Shown here piece after piece: positions 37,762 to 49,800 of a stretch of DNA of 64,000 nucleotides. The position numbers were made by a program, and so were the translations under genes. This DNA is from Mesaphorura yosii (lineage: Eukaryota; Arthropoda; Collembola; Poduromorpha; Tullbergiidae): positions 39,159 to 103,158 of the forward strand of contig WIXG01000284.1 of the NCBI GenBank assembly GCA_009869945.1, given 5' to 3'. The notes beneath the pieces were generated by a model. It saw only the letters and a program-made list of their open reading frames with translations. It was not told where the DNA came from and did not search any database. Positions within the stretch are counted from its first letter, which is position 1. Each line of letters opens with the position of its first letter.

Positions 37762-38440
37762 ATGTCTTCTGCAACATGCGCCACGGTTAAGTTTCTAGAC
37801 GAAACTAAGCTCAACCAAAGTTCCACAAACGCAAGCGCTGAGGTGCATTATCTGCCCTTCAAAATTGAACACGACGGTCAGGCCGAGAACGTAGCCACGA
37901 GATTTTGTGATCAAGTATTCCGAGATAAGGATTCCAACGGTAAGTGAGGTGTCTTGTCTGCTTGTGTTTTTGAGCTAATTCACTTGCGGCTGTAATCATT
38001 GTACTCTGACTGTGACTTATGCTCGTTTGACAGTTGCTCAAAATTATTTCCGTGGACGATCAATTCAGGGAGACTCCGTCGAATTGAAGGGCTATGAGGG
38101 CTTGAGCGTCATGGAAGAAAAGGCACCGAAGAGTTCAATAGAAATTGATAGCACTGGCACAGAAACAGAAAAGACCATCACGATTACTAAGAAGTTTGAC
38201 AAGTTCACGTACTGGAATTGGGACATGAAGCCAACTCCAATGGACGCTCCGGTAAAACTAAAAGACTGGCTGGAGTTAGCTCAAATCGTAAGTCTACTCA
38301 TGTGTCTGTTCGCAATTCTGCTTGAGATTCTGTGTGTGATTTTAATTTGCCTTCGACTTCAGTTGCATGAGCCAAGTGGATTGGACTTGAAATCAGAAGA
38401 ATCTGTGGCAGTCCCAACGATCTCGATCGACTCCGACTGA
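37762..38440 (+). CDS. RNASEH2C: Ribonuclease H2 subunit C
   Basis: Three exons: 37762-37939, 38034-38287 and 38363-38440, giving 169 residues, close to the 164 of the human protein. Recognisable family features: AEVHYLPFKIEHDGQAENV near the N-terminus, YFRGRSIQGDSVELKGYEG in the middle, and FDKFTYWNWDMKPTPMDAPV before the C-terminal helix. This small subunit has a triple-barrel fold with subunit B and is required for the activity of the RNase H2 complex, which removes ribonucleotides and RNA-DNA hybrids in the nucleus. ATG at 37762 was chosen as the first in-frame methionine before the conserved part. The last exon (LHEPSGLDLKSEES onward) is not conserved with vertebrates as far as I can tell. 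The TMC gene converges on it from the other strand. Confidence 0.82.
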
Positions 38441-38670
38441 CTGACAAATGCTGCTGCTATTTTTATTACTGAATTACTGCGTAACTGCCAGCAGGAGTTA
38501 AAGCGCTAAGTTAAGTACAGTAACATAATTGAACTTAAAGTCTCAGTACATACTTGAATAAATTGTTCATAATTGAGCACAAATGTCAATATGGTAAATT
38601 AAGTTCGTTGATGTGATTTTGAGAAAGAATTTTACGAAGCAGTACGAATCCATTGTAAAATCTAGTCAGC

Positions 38671-41600
38671 TTAATCGTCATCTTCGTTCAGAATGGTGCC
38701 ACGTGCACGTGTTAGCGGAGGAATGCTGTCGGAGCTGTTTATACTTGACCTCTTGAGACTATTCAGGCGAGCAAACAGGAATTGTTTATCATGGCCTTCC
38801 AGAACGAGCATGTTCTTGAGCAGGCTGACAGTACCACGACCGTAGCGTGTCAGCGTGTAGTAATAGTAAGCTACTAAGCAAAGAGTGAGGACAACAATGA
38901 GTATTGTGAGTGGATGGCTCAAGTGCGTGGCGATTGTGGCAATGATTGGTCCACTTGATTTCGTGTACACGGTGCTGGTAAAGATCTCCCATGGAAAACT
39001 GGAAAAAAAATTTAAAATGTTAATTAGCGCGTATGAATGGAGCTTTGGTAAAAGGCGTGCGCGTGGGTACGGACTTGTTTTGTCTGAATGGGCCACAACT
39101 CTTTGATGGCTCCAAATATCCAAGAACAATCGCAATCACAACCGCTACGGTTCCAAATGAGACAAGTTTGAGGTACAGATAGATGGTTGACAATCTCATA
39201 GCCCTGCAAGAAAGTGACGAAGTGTAAGCACCGATTTGATAAACGTCATCCCAAATAAAAGCGCTCACTTGTATACATCCGGAATTCCACGACATGTCAC
39301 AAAAACTGTCAGTTTGTTCAAGTAGAAGAGCAGGAATGCATAAATCAGGACGAACAGTGGAAGAAATGGGGCGAAATACACTCCGATCCAGGACAGGAAT
39401 TGCAAGTACAAAATGTCCAGACTTTGCATAGCTACGTTGAATTTCATGAGACCGATATGCCTGAAGAATTTGCCTGGGCAGTACAGCCCAATGCAGTTCC
39501 GCAACGGGCGAAGTACGAAGCCAATAACAATTTTGAGGGTGAGATCAATAAGGACGATCCTATAAAAAGGTAGGATTTAGCTGTTCCGGAAAACACTTTG
39601 TGGGTTGGTTAATACTTACTTGTATAATTGTTCGCCAAACAGTGACTCCCAGCACTCGGCCTTGTCCTTGACCTTACTCGATTTCGGCGCGCATTGCGTG
39701 CAGTCACCGTCGGCCGTCTTGCAGTACGCGATCGAATGCAGTTTTACGCCCACGCAAACAATGAGCAGTATTCGGCTAAGCATAATCCTCCATAACGTTA
39801 GCTTCACGGTGATGCTCTGAGAGAACTTCTCAACACGACTGATCTGAAATCAGGATATTTAACTTCAGTGAGTCCGAAACTCAATGTTCATAGGATCGTA
39901 CGTTTCGTTTTTTCGTGCTCACCTGAGTCACTACAATCGGGAATAGGGAGTTTATGACCACGACTGTGATTGCTGGCAGGAAGGCTTTAAGAATAATTAG
40001 CCAAATGTCTGGTCTTTGAGTTAGACCATCATCGCTGTCAGCATCGGCAGATTCACCGATGCTTGCTCCGATTGCAGTTTCGTTGTTCGATCCAGTCAGA
40101 TATTCTGTCCCGAGATTGTTGCTGTATCCGAATCCAATGAGCTCAAACAAAATGAAGACACCGCAAATATGGATCGCGACCAACACCAAACTTGTGAGAA
40201 AGCGACGTCCCAAAAGTTTCCACTTCATTTTCCGTGTGCGTTTCCGCAGTTCAATCTGTGTATGTGACAAAGTTGAACATTAGTCATTAGTCTCATTAGT
40301 GATTACTGTACCAATGAACTGAATTCGACCCGAAATACGTACTTTATATTTTTCGGCCTTCAGAGCTAGTTTCATTTCATGTCGTATTGTCTTGCGCTTG
40401 AATTTGGCTGCCTCCGCATCTCGCGTGTTGTGTTCCCACCCAGTGAACACGAGGTCCGAGAATTTGTGGCCAGGATCCTCCGTCTCGATGATGATTGTGC
40501 GAAGCTGCACTTGCTGGAAGATGAACCACGCGGAGATGAAGAGAATGAGCAATTGTGTGCATAGGTAGATGAAGGAGTAGGAGGCTGAGTAGTGCATGAC
40601 TAGAAAATCTGACGTTGCTCCGAGGAAGGCTTCGACTTGCGACTGCGTAGCGTCAATTGCTGGTTGCTCTGTGCTGCCGGAAATGCTCGTATTTAAGGCT
40701 TCGGATTGCTGTTCGGATGGATCTTGCTCTTTTTGCTGCGACTGCGGCCGTGCTTGCGATCGTTGTTCATGAAAATAGTAAAATCCGTAAAATAACGGTG
40801 AAAATTCTGATCGCCCGTACTGGCCGTAGCCTCCAGACAACAGGAGCAGCGTTGCTTCAAGCTCTGAATGCCGTCGAGCCGCGTCCGTATTAGTTTCGTT
40901 GAAATCTGTATTATCTTCACTCGTCGAATTGTAGAACTGATTTCTCGTTTGTTGTAGCTTCCGACGGTTTTCGTAGTACAATTCAATGCAGCAGTCGGCC
41001 AGCTCAGTTCTGCTTTTATTGAACGCGTGACTAGCGGCCACAGTCACAGCTGCCGAAGTTCGAATGCATTTCGACGTGTCAACGCGGGCCAATTGGTTTG
41101 AGATTGGTTTCAAGATAATTAGTTGAGGCAAGAAAATGAATGTAACCACAAACACGCACATGACTAGATTAAGTTTAAACGCCCATTTAATCAGTCGAAA
41201 AAGCTGAGAGATGTTTGTTCCACGTCCAATTTGCACTTCGCGTATTGCTGAGTTCCAAAAACTAAGACATGTGAGTAGGCTGGCCCATTTCTGGGTAAGT
41301 GAGTGGCAGCAGAGCATTTGCTTCCATCGGAGCAACTTGAAGCCTTTGAGCTTCAGCATCGGAATTGTTGTTAGCTGAGTCTTGAGTTGCCTTTTCTGAG
41401 CCATCGGGATTGGCAGACTTCTGATTTTCTGGACTTCTTCCCATCGCTTTTGCTCGTTTGGAATGGACAAATCAGTCAGATCAGGCAGGATGCCCGTATT
41501 GTCATAAATTGTCCCAGCGCCGACGGTTGCATTGTTGTAGCCAACGTTTGTCGTGATTGTACGACCAAAAGTGCCGTGTCGTCCTGCGCAAGAACATCAA

Positions 41601-41934
41601 AAGGGAATTGACGAAACCACGACGAAATTAGCAACGCTGTCGACTTACCACTCATTGCATAAGTAATTGTTGTCGTTCCACCGGCACCTCCTCCATTATT
41701 GCCATTGCCTCCGCCCGGTCCGTTCCGCCGGGTGGAAGCCGCGTACGAAGGAAACCTTCTGACACTGCTCTTCTTTTTCACACCGCCAGCTTTCCCTGCC
41801 CCACCACCAGCAGCGTCGTCTTGTCCGCTACCAGATGGATAACTTTCTTGGAAGAACTCTTCATTCGCCCCTTGCCACAAGTTCTTCTTCAACTTTTTCT
41901 TCTTTCTCTTCTCACTGTCGTCATCGTCAGACAT
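38671..41934 (-). CDS. Transmembrane channel-like (TMC) protein
   Basis: Seven exons on the minus strand: 41934-41649, 41583-40343, 40255-39923, 39843-39620, 39559-39269, 39203-39075 and 38998-38671. Phases agree and give 943 residues. The N-terminus (MSDDDDSEKRKKKKLKKN) is charged and cytoplasmic. At least nine to ten hydrophobic segments are spread along the chain. The TMC signature appears as CWESLFGEQLYKIVLIDL, spanning an intron, corresponding to CWETxxGQExYK in the family. A long Gln/Ser-rich luminal loop lies between the first two helices. The C-terminus after RYGRGTVSLLKNMLVLEGHD is short. TMC proteins form or gate cation channels, with mechanosensory roles for some members. The subfamily (TMC1-3 versus TMC5-8 like) cannot be fixed by eye. 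The start at MSDDDD was chosen; the frame is open a further 20 codons upstream. Confidence 0.88.
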
Positions 41935-42593
41935 CACTAATAAACCGGTCGACTTTTCTCTACAGTGCAGGTGCAGACCCTGGGCACAAATCAAGATCTA
42001 ATCACTAATTCCACTAAAAGCAGTCTAATCTCGGCAAGGCTATGATTTCTGTTGTGCCCTATGGTCATTCAACTTATACTAGTACGAGTACGAATACAAA
42101 ACACGTACTTCTAATAAGGGAGATTGAGACTCGAATTCCAACGAGTAGAGGCTCCAGTGACAATTGATCGCTCAAGCTACAGGCTAGCTTCCTGTTTCTG
42201 TATACGAAGAATACCAACCAAATGCAAGTCTAAAGTGAGAGAAAGTCATGCGCACGAAAGACATGCACTCCGATCTTTATGCGAAGCTTCCGTATACAAA
42301 CGCCTAGCAAGGAACCAGGAACCATGCATCGAAGATGCAAGAAGTGAAAGCAGAGAGCCTCGGCTCGGCTCTCCCGCTCACGCTCACCCTCGCTCGGACT
42401 CACTGACGTAACCACTATGATAGACAACCAGCAGGAGCTGAATGCCAAAGACGCACAGCACTGCAGTTTAGCGTAGCATAGTGGATGAATGGATCGATAC
42501 TTGTGAAGAAAGAGAAGATCTAGGGCGTAGTTTCCGCAAGCCCAAGTTAAACGGCTCCAGATTCTTAATTAAAATTCCCCCAAACAGCGCAAA
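41935..42593. promoter_or_regulatory. Divergent promoter region between TMC and the RUN-domain gene
   Basis: About 660 nt separates the start codons of two head-to-head genes. It must hold both leaders and promoters unless untranslated exons extend further. It contains a CT/CG-rich stretch near 42355-42405. No clear TATA box is seen. Confidence 0.4.
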
Positions 42594-44630
42594 ATGGAGC
42601 CCAGCCTGATAGAAACGAGTTTGGACTGGTGTGACGACGAGACTGGTGCGTTTGGAGGTGAAAAGTGTGCTAGTTTGGTGACCAGTGACGAGAACCTTTT
42701 AAATGGTGGGTCTGGTTCGGCTGGAGAGGCGGGCATGGAGGAGTCCATACTGAACTCAAGCATCTACACTCCGACTTCACTCTTCTCAAATGAGCAGACG
42801 ACGGATGACGACAATCTGGACACGAACGACACCAACTTCTCGACCGACAGTCTGGACCGACTCCACCCGCTTTACGAGGGAAATCGGTATGAGTACAAGC
42901 TGACCATGTTTGACAACCTGAACGAGCAGCAGCAGCGTGAACGTGGGCGGGCGGGCGCTACGAATAAGACTACGACGATGCTGTTGACCGAGAAAGACAA
43001 CAAAAACAACATGAACGCGGTCACCGCGACCAACAACAGCAACAGCAGCTCTGGGAATCATAATCAAAACCGATCAGCCCCGGCGATAACAGGCACGACT
43101 TTCCAAAATCAGACTCGCATCACATCAGCTCCAGTCGTAATGCGGAATCGGAACGCTAACGGGCTGAAGGCACGAGAAATTGTTTGTTGCTATCCATCGT
43201 ACGCATTGCCAGATCTCACATTCCTCCAGACAAGCAGTGCCAAGGTCAAGTTGAACCCGTACAGTATCCAACCCTCAGCAAGCAATTCTGATGTGAGCAT
43301 GGCGAGCATCAGCTCGGCGAGTTCTGGGAAACGGTACCCGACCCCAGTCAGCGGAGTCAGCATGGCGGGTGCGGCTGGCGGAAGTGGCAGTGGGAGTCGA
43401 GGGTCGCGCCCTGGCGCTGCCTCCAGAATCAGCTCCGCATTCAGAGGACCCGGTGGAAGCGGCAGCAGCGGGAGTGGACGGCCTCGCCCGCTCTCTCTCA
43501 ACGACCTCGAAGCCATGAAGTCAAAGGTCGTCGACTGGGACAGTCTGTGCTTCTTGCTTCCACCCGAAGTGAAGGCGATGTTTGGCGAGCCGGATGGCAA
43601 GAAGAAGCGTTTCAGTCTCCAAGAGCCTATCGCTGAGCACAGCATCCTCGAACTGACAAACGATCTGGAAAAGAATCTCGGCCTGTACGCGGGCCTCGTC
43701 GTCGAGAGCAACATGGCGGACGGGGACGAGCTCGAAGCGCTCGCGACGAGCATCTACAAAACAATCACCGGTTTGAAGCAGCAACTCCCACGCAGCGTCC
43801 GAAATTCAAACCCACAGCTCTCTCAACTCTTCAATCAGCTGTACACTCTTCTCGGGTCGGGACTCCAGCCGACGTTGAACACGCTCTTCGGCCCCGTGCC
43901 CAACACAGTCTGGCGTGTGATCGAGGCGAGTGTGCAGAACGGCGGGCAGTTGCAAGAGCTCGTACTGAGGATCAACGCTGAAGAGTGCGTTGACGACGGA
44001 CCAGTCAAGGTTGGCTGCTTCCTGCGAGGTCTCGCGAATCTCTCTCTTCTGCCCACGTACTTGTCCTATCTGCGCACGAAGGAGCGACTCCTCCGCACGC
44101 ACTACGCACATAATGCGTTCATGTACTTGTCCAGCACTTCGACTCGACACCTGTATGATAGGCTGCTTGGCGCACTGCAGGAGATGCAGGCCAGGAGCCG
44201 ATTCGAGTTGGACATCTTTGAAGAGGCGAAAGAAGTGCTGCTGAAGCTGCGAAAGGTGCCCAGCAGTAAGTCGAGCCGGAACTCCAACTCTGCTGCTGCA
44301 GCAAAGAGACATTATGCAAGGCAGGCTTCGGGCAGACCAAACACGGCCACGGCCACGACTCCGACGGAGAAATACAGCAAGCACGGTCTGTATGCCCAGT
44401 ACCAGTACGCAGACAGAATGAAGCGTAGTCAGTCGGAGGACGAAATGCGACGACCACGACCAAGGACGGCAATCATTCCGAAATCACAGACGCAATACAA
44501 CGGACTCGAGAAGGGCATGCTCGAAGCGGAGCAGAACACGTTCCGGAAGCTGCGACTGCAGTGGGAAGAAAAGAGTAGCAGCCGAATCCCGAGACTAGTC
44601 ACAAATAGTGCTAACTTTAAGTGCAAGTAA
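42594..44630 (+). CDS. Intronless RUN-domain protein, RUSC1/2-like
   Basis: Single open exon of 678 residues. The first ~310 residues are low-complexity (Asn, Ser, Gly-rich). A helical domain follows from about residue 345 to 560, with SLQEPIAEHSILELTNDLEK, TLNTLFGPVPNTVWRVIEAS, KVGCFLRGLANLSLLPTYLS and LLRTHYAHNAFMYLSS. The order of these motifs, especially VWRVIEAS followed by a helical L-x-x-L-R region and a RTHY segment, resembles the RUN domain of RUSC1 (NESCA)/RUSC2 (iporin). RUN domains bind small GTPases or kinesin adaptors in membrane traffic. No SH3 domain, present at the C-terminus of vertebrate RUSC, is seen; the C-terminus is basic and Ser-rich. All neighbours have introns, so this could be an old retrocopy. 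AATAAA lies 79 nt after the stop. The family call is moderate. Confidence 0.72.
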   Translation: MEPSLIETSLDWCDDETGAFGGEKCASLVTSDENLLNGGSGSAGEAGMEESILNSSIYTPTSLFSNEQTTDDDNLDTNDTNFSTDSLDRLHPLYEGNRYEYKLTMFDNLNEQQQRERGRAGATNKTTTMLLTEKDNKNNMNAVTATNNSNSSSGNHNQNRSAPAITGTTFQNQTRITSAPVVMRNRNANGLKAREIVCCYPSYALPDLTFLQTSSAKVKLNPYSIQPSASNSDVSMASISSASSGKRYPTPVSGVSMAGAAGGSGSGSRGSRPGAASRISSAFRGPGGSGSSGSGRPRPLSLNDLEAMKSKVVDWDSLCFLLPPEVKAMFGEPDGKKKRFSLQEPIAEHSILELTNDLEKNLGLYAGLVVESNMADGDELEALATSIYKTITGLKQQLPRSVRNSNPQLSQLFNQLYTLLGSGLQPTLNTLFGPVPNTVWRVIEASVQNGGQLQELVLRINAEECVDDGPVKVGCFLRGLANLSLLPTYLSYLRTKERLLRTHYAHNAFMYLSSTSTRHLYDRLLGALQEMQARSRFELDIFEEAKEVLLKLRKVPSSKSSRNSNSAAAAKRHYARQASGRPNTATATTPTEKYSKHGLYAQYQYADRMKRSQSEDEMRRPRPRTAIIPKSQTQYNGLEKGMLEAEQNTFRKLRLQWEEKSSSRIPRLVTNSANFKCK

Positions 44631-44708
44631 GGTCAAGGAACCATCGGGCAATCGCAATGCTTTTGTGTTATTTGGTTGTGAATTGGTAATCATGTACATT
44701 CGGCTGTA

Positions 44709-44714
44709 AATAAA
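44709..44714 (+). terminator. Polyadenylation signal AATAAA of the RUN-domain gene
   Basis: First of two overlapping AATAAA copies (the second is at 44713-44718), 79 nt after the stop codon of the RUN-domain gene and 31 nt before the stop of the convergent transaminase gene. The 3' ends of the two genes therefore overlap or nearly touch. Confidence 0.5.
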
Positions 44715-44744
44715 TAAATGTGATTTTATGCGCTCGCATTTGGC

Positions 44745-46066
44745 TTAAGAAACCGGGATCAGAATTTGCATCTCCTTCATTACGTCCTTGACACAGTCCA
44801 ACAGCTGGTACATGTCGGCTGGAAACAAATGGCCTATATTTCCAATTCGGAAGCAGTCTGCGTTCGTGACCTTGCCTGGATAGATCAGCTGACCTGCAAA
44901 ATGAAAAAGAGAAGAAATTCAGGCGATAATCAACCAAAGAAACTCGTGGCTCGTGAAATTGGCTATAAAACTTACCTTTTTCGCTCAGTTTGTCATAGAA
45001 CACTTCGAATTTAAAATTTGGATGTCCTGGGAAGTGGAAGCTCGTGATTATGTGGCCATCGTGCTCGTCCGCGACCAGCCGCTTGAATCCCAATGCGGCC
45101 ATCCCTTCTTTAATAATTTTGTTGTTCTCTTCGTATCGCTTGAATCTTACCTTCACTCCGCCTTCTTCTTGCAGCTCCTGCAGTGCACGATGGAATGCCA
45201 GAATCGCATGCGTCGGAGGCGTGAACCGGAACTGGCCACTGGACTCCAGACCACTCCACTGCTCGTACAAGTCCAGGCTCAGTGATCTCGAGTTTCCTTT
45301 GCATGCTTCCAGTCGGCGCTTGCTGCAGATAACAAAACCAAAGCCAGGAATACCCTGAATGCACTTGTTGGCGCTGCTGACCAAGAAATCCACGGTCGAA
45401 AAGCATTCTGGAGTCGCCCCAAACGAACTCATCGCATCAACGATATAAACCAGACTTGGATTAGCCGCTTTGATCTGAGTCCCGATCTCGTGAACTCTAT
45501 TCACCACTCCGCTCGTCGTCTCTGAGTGCACGATGGCCACCCCTCCGAAACCAGAAGCAGGATCGGCAAGACGAGCCAAGAGCTCTTTAGTGAGAGTAAT
45601 CCGTTCGTGTTCAAGGTGAGAAATAAACTCATACGGAATTCCGGCCTTGTCGCAGATCAACTTCATTCGCTGCCCATAAGCGCCACAACTCAGGATCAGG
45701 ATTTTTGCCGTGAGCTGGCGATCGGAGACTGAGTTGAGGACGGATTCGACGGCGAATGTCCCGCTGCCCTGCATCAGCACGGCAGTGTACTTGTCTGCTG
45801 GCAATTCTATTGGGAAAGCAAAGCCCAATCCTTTTCTGCATGCTTACTGGCCCAATTTTAAGGATTCTGTTAAAGGAATTACCTGCCAATTGCACCAGCC
45901 GCTCGCGGACGTCGCGAACGATCCGGATGAATTCATTGTCACGGGATCCAACGTCTTTCACTGCTGCAGCAGCCCGCACCATGTCACTGACGGTGAGAGG
46001 TCCTGGAGTGAAGAGCTTCTTTGCATTGAGATGATTAATGCGGTCGGAGTCCATTTTCGCGTGCAT
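44745..46066 (-). CDS. 2-aminoethylphosphonate-pyruvate transaminase-like enzyme (PhnW type)
   Basis: Three exons on the minus strand: 46066-45883, 45806-44976 and 44893-44745, giving 387 residues; bacterial PhnW is about 370. The N-terminus has the family signature [18 protein letters not shown] followed by GSRDNEF. The middle has [14 protein letters not shown] and [13 protein letters not shown]. The PLP lysine lies in [20 protein letters not shown], which matches PhnW (ANKCIQGxPGFGF) better than alanine-glyoxylate aminotransferase. The C-terminus has [10 protein letters not shown]. PhnW moves the amino group of 2-aminoethylphosphonate to pyruvate, giving phosphonoacetaldehyde and alanine. 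No phosphonatase or other phosphonate gene is nearby. Two phase-1 introns and flanking animal genes argue against contamination. Origin by old transfer or by vertical descent in invertebrates is open. A related aminotransferase activity is possible. Confidence 0.83.
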
Positions 46067-46834
46067 ATCGGCGGAGTAACAAATACGACTAATCGGTTAT
46101 CGAGTGAAGCGTTGAAAGTGTGAACGTGAACCTCACATTGAAGAGCCAAGCCAGAAGAGGAGGAATGAACAACGGCCAGCCAGCCATGAGCAACGTAAGG
46201 CAGCTTTGGTCATGGATTATAGTGATTTATCGACGATAACTCTAAAGCATTAAAGCGATGACTTGCTTTAGTAATTTTATCTCAGTTCTCAAGCTCACTC
46301 TCGTTTCTCAGGCATTACGTCATTACATAACGCGTAAGTGAAATCGAATCGTAAAAGGCTCATAATCTTTGCCGAAACTGAAATGCTGATAGTGCACGTG
46401 TACATTTTACTGATTCTCCATTCCATGTCCATCGCGAGCCTGATTCAGCGTCACGTTAGTGGGCATTGCTGCTTGTGCCACCCTCCGCAACCTGAGTCAG
46501 CACTCTTCTTAATTTCGCGTTGTATATTTTTCTTCACCGGCTTTTGATACGTTGACACAAACGGCCTGGTGAGTCAGTAAGATATCAAGTCCACTTTTAC
46601 GCACTTTATGCCAAGCGTCAGCCAGGTAATAAAACGGAAATGAAAGAACCATTCAAAAGCATTGACACTTAATTTTCAGCTATCAGCTTTAATTGTACTA
46701 TGCTTGTAAGTGATACAAATAATTAATTGCCGTATTCTACTTCTACCTAAATGCTACCATAAATTAGATATTATAAAGAATAAAGCGGATTTAAGTCAAT
46801 TGCGCTCTGGCTCCTGAAATTCTTGGCATTGTCA
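46067..46834. other. Spacer between the transaminase and SREBP genes
   Basis: Both neighbours are on the minus strand, so this holds the promoter of the transaminase and the 3' end of SREBP. The complement of AATAAA near 46783 would not serve SREBP. No exon recognised. Confidence 0.4.
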
Positions 46835-49800
46835 CTAGTGCAGAGTCACACTTTGGCCCAACGCTTTGATCATCTCCAGGCATTCATTGATCTTCTTCTT
46901 CTCGCCGATCTTCTCCAGAGCCTTGAGTGCTTCACGCAACATTCCAGCCTAAACAGAGGAGGGACAAGGAGTTGAATTTCAATATTCTCTCCTTGTGGCA
47001 TTTTACCAACTGAATCAGCTTGTTTTATCGCTTACCTTTTCACCCGGGCACGTTATCACTTGACTGGGCAAATGTTTGCACTTCAAATAGAGGGCCAGCG
47101 CCTTGCGCTTCTCACGGACAAGATTCACCTCCTGCGCCCTACCCTTATTGCAAGTGGCCGAACTTCCCTTCAGGCTTGAGTTGGCCATCAGCGACGCGAA
47201 GTCTTCAGGCTCATTGCTGTCGGTGGTGGTTATGGTTGATGACGAAGTATTGCAGATTATTGTCCGAGGTGTAAGTCGAACTTGACGCAGACTGGCATCC
47301 AGGAGTTGCTGTGTCCTTCCCGGCGCAGCGTGGCTCATCAGGCGCTGGCACGCTTCGTACAAGTACACCGACGGCAGGCTCGTCTGTAAATAAATATGAG
47401 AATCACGCAAATTAAAAATTGTCAGTTGTGTTAATGTAAGAGGATAATTACCGGCACGTAATGAGTCAGCGATCGTAGTGTATCCAAGTCCTTCGCGAAT
47501 CCTTCCTTATCTTTCGTGTCCTCCCAAAGAGCCAGCCGTGTCTCCAGGATCCATTCAGCGATCAGGCACCAGACGAGTTGCATAACCTTCTTCGGCTTCT
47601 CCGGTGCAGTGTTGATGCTATCTCGCAAGTACGTCCCAGCAAACTCGAGGACTTTCTTGCAAGGGGCGCCATTCAACTGTGATCGCTTGGCCAGATGGGC
47701 AAAGTACGCGGCATTCATGAGTGCGTTGTTTTCCCCATACAAACGCTGGTTATGCTTCCAAGTAGTGTCGATCAGCTTGTACAGTTTCTCCAACACCTCA
47801 ACTCGACCACCAGCTCGAATCCATTCCGTTTCCGTCCACATCACAGCGCCCCAGAACTGACATACTTTGTCTTGTCCTTTGTTCGCGGCTTCCAGTGCGA
47901 TTTTGAAGAAATCCCGTCCGTTGCCAGTGAGAAACACGTCCATGATGCCCCGAGTCAACATCGTCTCCTTGAACTTGCAAAGCAGCTGGTTCACGTCATT
48001 GTTCACGTACAAGGCCGCGTTCGAAGTCTCAATTGATATTTTCGGAACGTTGGTTGTTGTTGCCAAAATCGACTCATTTGTAGACGCTGGCAGGGGCTTC
48101 CTGATGTTATTCTTCAGAAACGTCAACCCCTCAGCAGTGCCGAGTGTGTGATTCTTCAAATTACGGAACATCAACACGAACCGGAACAGCAGTTTGGACT
48201 TGGAGAGAATGATGCTCGAAATCACAATCTCGTCATTGGCAGAGTAATAATTCAGCGCGCGGATAGCCGCGAAAATGTTGTAGCCAGACAGCTTCCCGTA
48301 TTCGATGTACAGCTTCGCAATTTCTTCTCTGACCTCTCGTTTGCTTTTACTTCCAACCTGGACCAAAGACAGCGGAAGCCTCATCAACGCCAGCAATGTG
48401 AGCCCAAATTTGCTGATCCAGCCAGTCGGCATTGAATTGAATTGTCCAAGAACAATTTCCAGTTCACGCTTCTTTTCCAGGTTGTGCTTGACCAGCGCTG
48501 CCGATGAGGCGACCGATGCCGGTGGAGAATTCTGGAATGTGGACATGTAGCTTCGCAAAACCTTCAGCTTGTCATTACTATACTTTCGTGACAAATTCCC
48601 AACTTTGCTGGAGAGAAAGTAAACCGCGAGGAAAAGAATCAAATTCACGCCCAGCGCAAAAATTCTTGGACCCCAGAGTGTCATGAAGTCGATCGGAGCT
48701 TTGCCTCCGGTCGCAGCGCCTTCAATGGCGTCAACTGACCGCTCAACGCGGCTGTATGGTGATCCAGCCTGGTTGTGATTGCCAGGCGAAGAGAACGAAA
48801 CTGGATTGATTAAGAAGAGTCCAGCAGCAATTGCGAAGAGAGCGATCGGCGACTTGTTAGATGACTTCGACTCTGCTGGTGAGTCAAGCCCAGACAATGG
48901 AGATTCAGGTCCACTGCTGGAGAAATCTTCTTCCTCACTCGTCATTGGTGGTGTTGTTGAGGTCAGCAGATCGCGAAGCGTATCGCCACCGCAATTCGGA
49001 CATCTGCGGCTCTTCTTCAGCATGGTGTTCTCCTTTTGCAGTCTGGAATTTGCACCTTGAAGGTACCTGATTGTGTCGATCGATGACCGGAGAACGGCTG
49101 CCTTGTGAACTTTCTCGTTCGGGTCCGATGTCCCGCAAACCAAATTCTTCAGTTCGATAATCTTGTCGTTGATGCTTGAGCGATATCGCCGCTCAATTGC
49201 ATTGTGGGAGCTTCGTCGACTACCTTCTTTCTTCCTGCCACCGCCAGTTCCACTGCTCATTTCATTGTTCTTCGCATCTTTCTTCTCCTGCTTCTTGGAT
49301 GGCAATTTCTCAATTTTTATGGTTCCACTCGTAGCGTTGTTGGCATTCGAACGATTCCCATCCATGACAAGTGACAGTTGCGGCAGAATCACAGCTGTAT
49401 TCCCGATATTGCCGTAGATTGGCGTGAATGGGATGCCAAAATTGGTTGTAAACTCGGTTGTCGTGAACTGCATTGGCTGGGCAGTTGTTGTGACGGTCGT
49501 CACAGGCGCCGATGTAGCTGGCTGAATCTGAATAGGTTTCTTGGTGTTATTATTAGCCAGCCCTAATTGCTGTGCTTGTGAAGCCGATATCGTTTGGAGA
49601 GGAAACAGTGTCCCAGTTGTTGTGCTTGTGATTGGCGTCGAGAAAATTGGAAACTGGACCTGCTGCTGGGGTGGGCTTGGCACTGGATGCATTTCAGGAG
49701 TAAGTGGCTGGTGACCCATGATCTGCGATGCGGGAACCTCGTCCGTAAGCATAGAGTTTGACAGTATTTGATCGCCATTGGTAATGCCGAACCCTCCACC

